Positions 36,801-42,088 of a stretch of 54,615 bases of DNA are shown here, in pieces. Source of the stretch: Caryophanales bacterium UBA2753 (GTDB lineage: Bacteria; Bacillota_I; Bacilli_A; RFN20; CAG-826); NCBI GenBank assembly GCA_002353275.1, contig DEJH01000021.1, positions 1-54,615 of the forward strand, given 5' to 3'. Under the pieces are notes generated by a model. It ran no database searches. It was not told the DNA's origin and was given only the letters and a program-made list of their open reading frames with translations. How positions within the stretch are numbered: the stretch's first letter is position 1; every line of letters starts with the position of its first letter. The position numbers and the translations under genes were made by a program.

Positions 36801-37146
36801 GTTCTCTATTATAACCATCTCCAGGGTCATTATAACTACTTGCAAAAGCGCTACCAGGAGCATAATTAGTTACATCTGAATAGATATCATATAGTTTAGA
36901 GTTTGTTATTTTATCAGTAACAGCATATGCTGCCTTTAATCCATCATAACCAACCCAACTAGGATTTTTAATCTTGCCATTAATGCTAGTTAAAAGCGCT
37001 GTGTCAGTGCCACTAACAGTTGAATAATACGTTTCTAAATCAGTTGCAGCCTCTACTTGTTTCGCTTCTTTATTAGGAGCAACAACAAAAGATACCGCTA
37101 ATGAGGTAGCAAAAATCGTAGCCGCAATTAAGTGTTTGAATTTCAT
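33877..37146 (-). CDS. Surface endonuclease I-family nuclease with Ig-like domains and C-terminal anchor
   Basis: A 1089-residue exported protein. The signal peptide (1-34) ends QVEAA. An endonuclease I/NucM-type nuclease (about 40-300) follows, with the His-Me motif YNREHTIPKSWW (His near 116) and SNYPYG and FEPFDNRKGDLARIYFYAVAC. Next are a Big_2 domain (about 318-400, GEITWSSSDTTVATVSP), a fibronectin III-like domain (about 405-490), a further beta domain and Ig-like modules with VTANYSDTSSE and TVTYSGKTATYDITV. The C-terminus has a membrane helix (VVVTVGIATIAIGGYFLL) and RKKKED instead of LPXTG. It most likely degrades extracellular DNA or RNA at the cell surface for nutrition or biofilm control. 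Confidence 0.87.
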   Translation of the reverse strand: MKFKHLIAATIFATSLAVSFVVAPNKEAKQVEAATDLETYYSTVSGTDTALLTSINGKIKNPSWVGYDGLKAAYAVTDKITNSKLYDIYSDVTNYAPGSAFASSYNDPGDGYNREHTIPKSWWNDGTTKQGCDLFIVLPSDAKINGVRSNYPYGITANGASWKMDDDTYENRYGTSTATQYVSGTVFEPFDNRKGDLARIYFYAVACYWSGGEGAGKVTNWTNGDGAKVFKASGKNGFVQKYLDMLLKWHHDDPVSDWEISRNTKVQGQQNNRNPFIDHPSWVDLIWGGTYPSTGANWEDTSSGEVVNGKLTPSVGITSISKNSVTLTEGQSTTINAISSNSGEITWSSSDTTVATVSPTKAASGSNVTINAVAASNTPVTITASITISGQTYSKSCSVTVNEYVPVKLATPTPTFNNSTKKVSWPNVASATSYQVKVDSGSYVTATSPYDVSGLTTGAQHTLSVIAKAGSGYTDSDAGSVTFTPTTGGGGGSIEVTASTSISNYASSNSWENATKYTSVQLDAVATASVGTGGSNTGKYYSNSGEWRFYQSESATIVISVLDDYTLESVTFTYNVSSTGQLKDSLENDVNSEDSVSLSGTSATFTVGNSGSATNGQVKFTSISVTYSYQSGGSVTLTSITLNTSAVKKSFTINDVFTYAGLVVTANYSDTSSEVVESGYTVSTPDLTQTGNKTVTVTYSGKTATYDITVADAPISSITATVNKTYYVGETIVSSDITVTDNNGNNVDGFTFELENYQFDYEDAASGGSLTSKTFKSAVEYSNLTCDLTVQVQRKEYETIVPTISWNKVTSVSSLSIGDVIVIADSVQSVALSTTQNDNNRGSVAITKSNNTISWTAGDVVPQQLTLTSTANIQGAPADSFGLYTGDGYLYGAGASKNYLRTQSTNNVNGAFAITFSNGIATINATASTNRANIRSNYSNNPSIFSCYASDATTGNAVEIYKKSGGTDTQSPENVANYIMYEDTNNQCTTKFTIAKGYFEELTVEGRNTFMSSSDYVISTARERLEAWARHQGKTIDYVNGDYSISNISRIPAILNNSINNTTIIVVVTVGIATIAIGGYFLLRKKKED

Positions 37147-37224
37147 AAGTTCCTTACAAAGGAAGAGAATATATTACTTTATTTTTTTACTAAATATAAG
37201 AAATTTTTATTTCTGATGAAAAAA

Positions 37225-37252
37225 AGCAGACACAATCAGTGATTATGCTGCT
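37225..37252 (-). terminator. Terminator of the 259-residue gene
   Basis: On the minus strand AGCAG and CTGCT close a longer bulged stem (ATAATCA with TGATTGTG), followed by TTTTTTT, 20 bp after the stop at 37272. Confidence 0.75.
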
Positions 37253-37271
37253 ATAAATTTAATTATTGTGA

Positions 37272-38051
37272 TTAAAGTGGAAGGCTTTCTTTCACTTCGG
37301 TTGGATCATCATCATCACTCCAAACCACTGTCATGCCGTCAATTTTATCAGTAAGCTCACAGTGATTCCATTGAGTGATAATTGGAAGAGCGTTTCTTTT
37401 AATAACACGATCAGGAATACTGACTTTTGCTTGAGCGTGATATAAAGAAGATGGTCTACGACCTAAATCGTAATCATAACCATATTCATATAAATATCCA
37501 TCTTTTTCTTTGAAATAGATGTAACGAGCTTCGTAATATTGGCGAGTGCCATTAAGCTTATCTTCCATTTCATCCATCTTAGCTCTAGCTTCAGCGACTT
37601 TCTTGCCTCTAAATAATCCTTTTTTATTTTCTTCAATTGATTGAACACAATATTCTTGTAGATCTTCTCTTTCAACAGGAAGAGGATATCCAAATTTTTC
37701 ACGAATTAAATATTCAAACATTAAGATTTCCCAATCTTCGCTAGAAGAAGCTTGTCTTTCTTCAAGTTCTTTAACTTCTTTTTGTTCTGATTCATCTTCA
37801 AAGCGGCGGACTAAATATACTTCGCCTCTACATCCTCTATAAAATTCAGTGGTTGGGCTATTATTGCCTATTCTTTTTTTGGATGAAAAATATTTAATCC
37901 AATTTCCAATTCTACCAACCGCATTATAGACCATCATACCTGGATCTTTAAATCTTACTTCCCAGCCATGACCAGCGTATAACGCACGAACTTCACCGAC
38001 TCCTTGAGAGCCATCAACGGTAAACATTACCGGTGTTTTTTCTTCAACCAT
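37272..38051 (-). CDS. Conserved-looking cytoplasmic protein of unknown function
   Basis: A 259-residue soluble protein without signal peptide or membrane helix, preceded by GAGGAG. It opens with a compact beta-type region (PVMFTVDGSQGVGEVRALYA), has a helical middle (about 85-175) rich in Glu and Lys, and ends in an acidic tail (WSDDDDPTEV). I do not recognise the family. It stands alone with its own terminator. Confidence 0.65.
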   Translation of the reverse strand: MVEEKTPVMFTVDGSQGVGEVRALYAGHGWEVRFKDPGMMVYNAVGRIGNWIKYFSSKKRIGNNSPTTEFYRGCRGEVYLVRRFEDESEQKEVKELEERQASSSEDWEILMFEYLIREKFGYPLPVEREDLQEYCVQSIEENKKGLFRGKKVAEARAKMDEMEDKLNGTRQYYEARYIYFKEKDGYLYEYGYDYDLGRRPSSLYHAQAKVSIPDRVIKRNALPIITQWNHCELTDKIDGMTVVWSDDDDPTEVKESLPL

Positions 38052-38115
38052 TTTTTATCTCCTCGTATTCGATGCAAACATTTTATAAGTTTTACTGATG
38101 TAATCAAAGAAAAAA

Positions 38116-38136
38116 ATGTAATGGAGTCCACTACAT
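38116..38136 (-). terminator. Terminator of the small lipoprotein gene
   Basis: On the minus strand ATGTAGTGG and CCATTACAT form a 9-bp stem with one G-U pair and a 3-base loop, followed by TTTTTTT. The wobble pairs only on the minus strand, fitting the gene orientation. Confidence 0.75.
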
Positions 38137-38194
38137 CTTTTAACTTATTTAAATATTATTGAGGACTGCTTTATTGTGCAATTTAACCTAACTA

Positions 38195-38704
38195 TTATTT
38201 ATATTCAATCGTATTTACAAGAGATTCATCGATATGACCATTAGGGTTGGTTCTAATAAAGTTAGGGAAGTCATATGTATAAGAGACGAGGGTTTCTAAA
38301 TCACTGGTATGAGATGGATTAGTGAGTTCCACCCCATTTAGGTAGAGTTTTTTAGAAGCGCTATATAATTCAGAACCTTTATATAGATATACCTGCATAT
38401 ATCTCGCTCTTTCTGATAAGTCTGAGAGGATATACTTATATCCATCACTAGCGTCTATGGTTCCCATTGCTTTATGGAAAGAAATCATGATGGCTTCTTG
38501 TCCATATTCTTTTTGAGCTTCTTCTTCATTGTCATAGACAACAATATGTCCGTGAGAAGTTGGATACATATATGATGTGTAATGGAAATATTCTTCTCCT
38601 TGAGGAGCGTATCTCACATATGCGATAGCGGTCACTCCACCATCTTTACATGACGAAAGAGAAAATATTAACGGTAAGAAAAATAAACCTATTAACTTTT
38701 TCAT
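38195..38704 (-). CDS. Small lipoprotein of unknown function
   Basis: A 169-residue exported protein with signal peptide and lipobox LSSC (Cys19). The mature part has a YVRYAPQGEEYFHYTSY opening and looks like one small mixed domain. There is no family I recognise. The ribosome site AGAGGTG precedes the ATG. It is monocistronic with its own terminator. Confidence 0.7.
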   Translation of the reverse strand: MKKLIGLFFLPLIFSLSSCKDGGVTAIAYVRYAPQGEEYFHYTSYMYPTSHGHIVVYDNEEEAQKEYGQEAIMISFHKAMGTIDASDGYKYILSDLSERARYMQVYLYKGSELYSASKKLYLNGVELTNPSHTSDLETLVSYTYDFPNFIRTNPNGHIDESLVNTIEYK

Positions 38705-38860
38705 ACACTTATCACCTCTATTATTATTTCAATATTGTTATTCTAATAAATCAAGAACATTTCTATTGGTGAGATTAATATATAGAGGAAATTCATTAAT
38801 GAATATTTTTGTTTCTTTATTATTGACTGAGGCATATTTATTTGAAATAATAATTACTGT

Positions 38861-38894
38861 AACCGGTACGTGTGGCTTAATAGGTCCATCGGTT
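38861..38894. repeat. 34-bp hairpin repeat, copy A
   Basis: AACCGGTACGTGTGGCTTAA continues TAGGTCCATCGGTT. Ends AACCG/CGGTT pair, and GGC can pair with GTC inside. A T run follows on the plus strand. It overlaps the stop codon of the gene at 38893-39291. Nothing else is visible in 38705-38860 apart from the upstream region of the lipoprotein gene. Confidence 0.7.
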
Positions 38895-39291
38895 ATTTTT
38901 TATTTGTCTTTTTAAACGAGGTAGAATACACAGGGTTTCTTTTGCCAATTTCATGTATCAATTTTAAATCAGATTCATCTATCTTAAGATCTGTCATTTC
39001 GTGCGCCCATATATCCCTCCGTTTGCACAAAAAAGGTCTATTCTTGACATAAGAGTTAGCCACATTATCAGCAAGAGGCCTGTTTAACTTGGTGATATGT
39101 TTTATTCCTCTATCTTTTTTAGGAATATCACCAGGTTTATCACTATCAAATTTAAGAACTAAATATTCGTTCTTTTCGTCATCTTTAGAAACGACATAGC
39201 AAGGATGACCGGTTTTGCTTCCGTCATGAACAAAATAAAACTTGCCGACTTCAATAATTTTGATTGGATTAGGGTTTGAGCTTTTAGTCAT
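38893..39291 (-). CDS. Possible PemK/MazF-like small protein, flanked by 34-bp repeats
   Basis: A 132-residue protein. I start it at 39291 because TTTGGAGG lies just before this ATG; a longer frame adds 21 residues without a site. The opening VGKFYFVHDGSKTGHPCYVV followed by SKDDEKNEYLVLKFDS resembles the beta-barrel core of PemK/MazF-type RNases (GxxG..HP.xVVS pattern), but the typical catalytic residues cannot be confirmed by eye. There is no antitoxin gene next to it. It lies between 34-bp repeat copy A and copies B and C, which suggests an inserted unit. Alternatives: an SH3-like regulatory domain of a phage or plasmid gene. Confidence 0.45.
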   Translation of the reverse strand: MTKSSNPNPIKIIEVGKFYFVHDGSKTGHPCYVVSKDDEKNEYLVLKFDSDKPGDIPKKDRGIKHITKLNRPLADNVANSYVKNRPFLCKRRDIWAHEMTDLKIDESDLKLIHEIGKRNPVYSTSFKKTNKK

Positions 39292-39372
39292 ATATGACCT
39301 CCAAAAAATGTGAAAAAGACAGGAAAGCCCCATAATCCAAATCTCATTCCCCATGTCCTATCTTTTGATAAT

Positions 39373-39401
39373 ATTTTAATAAAAGCATAGTTGCTTCTCA
39401 A
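39373..39401 (-). promoter_or_regulatory. Promoter of the PemK-like gene
   Basis: Minus-strand TTGAGA (39396-39401) and TAAAAT (39373-39378) are spaced by 17 bp, giving a leader of about 75 bases. Confidence 0.6.
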
Positions 39402-39446
39402 TATAATATTGAAGAAATAAATTATTGGTAATTTAATGATACTCAC

Positions 39447-39480
39447 AACCGGTATGTGTGGCTGAATAGGTCAAACGGTT
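39447..39480. repeat. 34-bp hairpin repeat, copy B
   Basis: AACCGGTATGTGTGGCTGAA continues TAGGTCAAACGGTT. It differs from copies A and C mainly on the right side; AACCG/CGGTT and GGC/GTC pairing are kept. No T run follows on the plus strand. Confidence 0.65.
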
Positions 39481-39489
39481 GTAGAAAAA

Positions 39490-39523
39490 AACCGGTACGT
39501 GTGGCTTAATAGGCCCGTCGGTT
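39490..39523. repeat. 34-bp hairpin repeat, copy C, also terminator of the ThiF-like gene
   Basis: AACCGGTACGTGTGGCTTAA continues TAGGCCCGTCGGTT. It is 43 bp from copy B. It is flanked by A6 on the left and T7 on the right, so it can work as a terminator in both directions; on the minus strand it follows the ThiF-like gene. The inner GGC pairs with GCC here and with GTC in the other copies, a compensating change. Confidence 0.7.
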
Positions 39524-39592
39524 ATTTTTTTATTATTATAAGGATATATAAATAGAAAAAGACCTTAGGATGGTTAATCTAAGTTCTTTAAA

Positions 39593-40264
39593 CTAAGACA
39601 ATTTTACCTTAGTTAATCTAGCGGGGTCACTATAGTAAATAAGCGTATCTATTTCTACTTCTTCTCCAATTAAATATTTGAAAGCAGTGATACTTGCTAA
39701 AGAGGAGATTAATCCCACCATCGGACCAATAACTCCTTCTTTTGGTGAAGAGATGATGTCTTTAGACACTAAATCTTTGAGTGATTTGTTTTTGAATAGG
39801 CAACATTGCCCTTTATATCCATCAACTCCAATATGAAGAAATGGGATATGTTTTTTGTTTGCTTCTTCAGAAATGATTAGTTTAGTTTCCCAATTGTCTA
39901 CTGCGTCAATCACTAAATCGAAGTCACTAATTAAAGAAGAAACATTATTTGAATTAACTTTTTTACTGATTGAGGTGATATTAACTTCACTATTGCGGTT
40001 CATTATTTCTCTTTTGACAATATCAACTTTATTTTCACCGACATCATCTTCTTTTAATAAGATTTGACGATTGAGATTAGAAAGCTCAACTTTATCAAAA
40101 TCCACCAGAGTTAAATTAACCACCCCATTAGTGGCTAAATATGTTGCGACGTGTTGGCCAACTCCACCGACTCCAATTATTAAAACTCTCTTATTTTTTA
40201 GCAAGAGAAGTTTTTCTTCTGTGATATCTTTTAATTCCAATAGACGCGAATATCTTTCCATCAT
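39593..40264 (-). CDS. ThiF/MoeB/HesA-family E1-like adenylyltransferase
   Basis: A 223-residue E1-like enzyme. It has the nucleotide-binding loop IIGVGGVGQHVATYLA, DFDKVELSNLNRQILL (Arg finger), ENKVD and the magnesium-site VIDAVDNWETK. The family activates the C-terminal glycine of ThiS/MoaD-type carriers by adenylation. It lacks the two CxxC zinc pairs of many ThiF/MoeB proteins, having only a CC pair (GQCCLF). Its ATG overlaps the stop of the carrier gene (ATGA), so the two are coupled. No thiamine, molybdopterin or cysteine genes are nearby, so the pathway is open. Confidence 0.85.
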   Translation of the reverse strand: MMERYSRLLELKDITEEKLLLLKNKRVLIIGVGGVGQHVATYLATNGVVNLTLVDFDKVELSNLNRQILLKEDDVGENKVDIVKREIMNRNSEVNITSISKKVNSNNVSSLISDFDLVIDAVDNWETKLIISEEANKKHIPFLHIGVDGYKGQCCLFKNKSLKDLVSKDIISSPKEGVIGPMVGLISSLASITAFKYLIGEEVEIDTLIYYSDPARLTKVKLS

Positions 40265-40467
40265 CCACCACCTCTAACATAGATGAGTTCAATTTCATCT
40301 TTGTCGTTAAGTATATGGGACTTAAACAAATCACGTTTAATAAAGACTCCATTAACAGAGATTACAAGCCAAGGAACTGCTTCAATATCTTTCATATCTA
40401 AAAGATCTTGAATAGTTATCCCTTCTTGATATTCGTTAGAAAGAGTTCCATCAACTTTTAAAAACAT
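40261..40467 (-). CDS. ThiS/MoaD-like ubiquitin-fold sulfur carrier
   Basis: A 68-residue beta-grasp protein that ends in IYVRGGG, giving the diglycine C-terminus needed for adenylation and thiocarboxylation. It begins MFLKVDGTLSNEYQEG and contains VISVNGVFIKRD, as in ThiS. I choose the ATG at 40467. A TATAAT box lies only six bases before this ATG and no Shine-Dalgarno is present, so the message may be leaderless. The partner E1 enzyme is encoded immediately downstream. Confidence 0.8.
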   Translation of the reverse strand: MFLKVDGTLSNEYQEGITIQDLLDMKDIEAVPWLVISVNGVFIKRDLFKSHILNDKDEIELIYVRGGG

Positions 40468-40486
40468 GCTTTTATTATATAACAAA

Positions 40487-40504
40487 AACCCCGAAATCGG
40501 GGTT
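40487..40504 (-). terminator. Terminator of the 157-residue gene
   Basis: AACCCCGA and TCGGGGTT form a perfect 8-bp stem with a 2-base centre, followed by TTTTTG on the minus strand. It also sits just upstream of the ThiS-like promoter, insulating that operon. Confidence 0.85.
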
Positions 40505-40525
40505 CATTGTTTTTGTTTTTTTAAA

Positions 40526-40999
40526 TTATAATTCTTTTTCTAATTCGCTGATTTTCTTGTTATTAAACAAATCATAAATCGCGGAAAAGATTGCGTAGAG
40601 CGCGTGTTTTGTATCTAAACAGTAATACGCGGTTCTTTCAACATTTAATGTTTCTTCATCAATAACGCCATCGCTATTCACGTCATAATATAAACGTTCC
40701 GGAATGTGATCGGTTAATCTGACGAAATCATCTCTACTTAAGCCCTGTGTAATCTTTAATCCTCGACAAACACAGATATAGTTTGCTTCGATGTCTTTAC
40801 TAGAAGAAGCGTAGATAAAGATGCTACTTTCTCTTCCTTCTAAATCAAGGGTTTGATAAACAGAACAAGATTTAAAACCATCATTTTTTCTAATTTCTGG
40901 TTTCTTTTCAAGCTCCCATCCTGGGTATCTTTTTCTGACCTCCTTGAAGATTTTCACCAAATTAAGTGGTTTGCACTTTAAAGTTGAATAATCTGCCAT
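40526..40999 (-). CDS. Soluble protein of unknown function with an EF-hand-like loop
   Basis: A 157-residue cytoplasmic protein preceded by GAGGAG. The central region has SSIFIYASSSKDIEANYICV (beta strands). Residues 106-117, DVNSDGVIDEET, resemble a calcium-binding EF-hand loop with D-N-D spacing, but only one loop is present and the last ligand is Thr. I do not recognise the family. It has its own terminator and is separate from the ThiS-ThiF pair. Confidence 0.65.
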   Translation of the reverse strand: MADYSTLKCKPLNLVKIFKEVRKRYPGWELEKKPEIRKNDGFKSCSVYQTLDLEGRESSIFIYASSSKDIEANYICVCRGLKITQGLSRDDFVRLTDHIPERLYYDVNSDGVIDEETLNVERTAYYCLDTKHALYAIFSAIYDLFNNKKISELEKEL

Positions 41000-41079
41000 A
41001 AAAATTCATATCTCCTCATATTTAATTTCATTTTATCAAAGAATTGATGATTTAGACAATATTATATAGATGTGGACAA

Positions 41080-41240
41080 AATAAAACCCCTTTCATGAGG
41101 GGTAATATTAGTCAAGCAGGACAGCTTTATATTAAGGAAGCGACTATACGTTAGAGGCCATCTATTAGCTTCCACCTGCATCACTGGCCACCATATGGCT
41201 ACGGTGCGTCGTGGTCGTCAGCTGGATTTCCACCTTTGAC
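41080..41240 (-). ncRNA. Structured small RNA of unknown family
   Basis: A likely stand-alone transcript of about 155-160 bases. It has a near-consensus promoter upstream and a strong terminator (CCCCT/AGGGG at 41087-41102, then TTTTATTTT). No coding frame is convincing. The 5' GTCAAAGG can pair with CCTGCTTGAC before the terminator, and GGAAGC pairs with GCTTCC (hairpin of about 38 bases), so the RNA appears folded with its ends joined. It does not match 6S, SRP, tmRNA, RNase P or the common riboswitches as far as I can recall. Being GC-richer than its surroundings supports a structural RNA. It begins within 35 bp of the stop of the toxin-like gene. Confidence 0.6.
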
Positions 41241-41246
41241 ATTTAT

Positions 41247-41275
41247 ATTGTATGGGAACAAAACTTAGTTATCAA
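41247..41275 (-). promoter_or_regulatory. Promoter of the small RNA
   Basis: Minus-strand TTGATA (41270-41275) and TACAAT (41247-41252) are spaced by exactly 17 bp. The promoter overlaps the stop of the gene at 41272. The start point should be near 41240. Confidence 0.75.
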
Positions 41276-41643
41276 TTATTATTTTTTATTAAATAAATAG
41301 TAACGATAGATTCCTTCTTTCCCTTTCCGACCTCTGTAACAATTTTGAGATATTTGATTCTCTCTTTTTGTTTACCTCTTCTTCCAATATATGTTCGGAA
41401 TTTGTTTCCACTTCTATCTGATTTTAAAGAATTCTCGTTTAATAAAATGGTTGGGATTTCATTAATGTCTTTTATGGTGAGGTGATGATTTTTATTAGCA
41501 ATATGCTCAAAAATTGTCTCATGCCTCTTATTTTTATCAAAATAGACTTCAGTCCCACTGAATGTTTTTAATGGTACTTGAAGCTGTTTTAAGGCTGATA
41601 CAATGTTTTGGTCGAATTCTTTGTTCTTAGTTTTGGATGACAT
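41272..41643 (-). CDS. Possible BECR-fold (barnase/EndoU/colicin-like) nuclease toxin-like protein
   Basis: A 123-residue basic protein. The pattern KRHETIFEHIANKNHHLTIK, a linker EIPTILLNE, then basic strands FRTYIGRRGKQ and YLKIVTEVGKG and a final VTIYLIK resembles the small phage-associated nucleases of the barnase-EndoU-colicin E5/D-RelE group, with RH as candidate catalytic residues. This is a pattern match by eye. There is no antitoxin gene. The leader has a terminator-like hairpin and no clear ribosome site, suggesting strong repression of expression. Alternatives: an RNA-binding regulatory protein. Confidence 0.45.
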   Translation of the reverse strand: MSSKTKNKEFDQNIVSALKQLQVPLKTFSGTEVYFDKNKRHETIFEHIANKNHHLTIKDINEIPTILLNENSLKSDRSGNKFRTYIGRRGKQKERIKYLKIVTEVGKGKKESIVTIYLIKNNN

Positions 41644-41664
41644 AATAGTGAAAAAATAAAAAAA

Positions 41665-41677
41665 TGGGAAAATCCCA
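41665..41677 (-). promoter_or_regulatory. Attenuator-like hairpin in the leader of the toxin-like gene
   Basis: On the minus strand TGGGA-TTT-TCCCA is followed by TTTTTTT, 22 bases before the ATG. A 9-base direct repeat, GTTTGGGAT, overlaps its left arm (41672-41680 and 41688-41696), allowing an alternative pairing. A candidate promoter lies upstream (TTGAGC and TAATAA on the minus strand, about 41715-41742). Confidence 0.5.
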
Positions 41678-41750
41678 AACTACAATCATCCCAAACCTCA
41701 AATTTATTATTACATTTATGCTATAAATGCTCAATAAAAAATCAAAAAAC

Positions 41751-41786
41751 CCCTTTCTTTGACACCATTTTGTCTAGAAAAAGGGG
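41751..41786 (-). terminator. Terminator of the tRNA-Asp/tRNA-Phe unit
   Basis: On the minus strand CCCCTTT and AAAGGGG close a longer stem that includes GACA/TGTC, followed by TTTTTT, 12 bp after the tRNA-Phe CCA end. Confidence 0.8.
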
Positions 41787-41798
41787 TACTATTTATTG

Positions 41799-41874
<76 letters not shown>

Positions 41875-41898
41875 AAGGCTCCTCTTTATAAAAAAGAG

Positions 41899-41974
41899 TG
41901 GCGGACCAGACGGGAATCGAACCCGCGATCTTCTCCGTGACAGGGAGACATGTTAACCGCTACACCACTGGTCC
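41899..41974 (-). tRNA. tRNA-Asp (anticodon GTC)
   Basis: A complete 76-base cloverleaf. Acceptor GGACCAG, anticodon stem TCTCC/GGAGA with loop CTGTCAC, T loop TTCGATT, and the 3' CCA is encoded. It is first of two tRNAs in this unit. Confidence 0.95.
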
Positions 41975-41988
41975 TTTTTGCCTATATA

Positions 41989-42016
41989 TTATTACAAGAA
42001 GTAGAAATCTTATCAA
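41989..42016 (-). promoter_or_regulatory. Promoter of the tRNA-Asp/tRNA-Phe unit
   Basis: Minus-strand TTGATA (42011-42016) and TAATAA (41989-41994) are spaced by 16 bp, about 15 bp before tRNA-Asp. The stretch from here to 42088 shows only AT-rich sequence and no clear terminator for the cardiolipin synthase gene. Confidence 0.55.
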
Positions 42017-42088
42017 GTTATTTCTTAAAAATTTTCTTAAAATGACATTTCTTAAATAATATATATAAATATATTAGATATATAAGGA

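Noticed and set aside
38861..39523. CRISPR array from the repeated 34-bp units
   Set aside because: Only three copies, unequal spacing (43 bp and more than 500 bp), hairpins with T runs and no cas genes.
40631..40690. Dockerin or calcium-binding domain in the 157-residue protein
   Set aside because: Only one EF-hand-like loop is present, its last ligand is Thr, and the protein is cytoplasmic without cellulosome context.
41080..41240. Identification of the small RNA as 6S, SRP or a T-box
   Set aside because: None of the diagnostic sequences (SRP apical GGAAG motif context, T-box AGGGTGG, clear 6S bubble) could be recognised; left as unknown.
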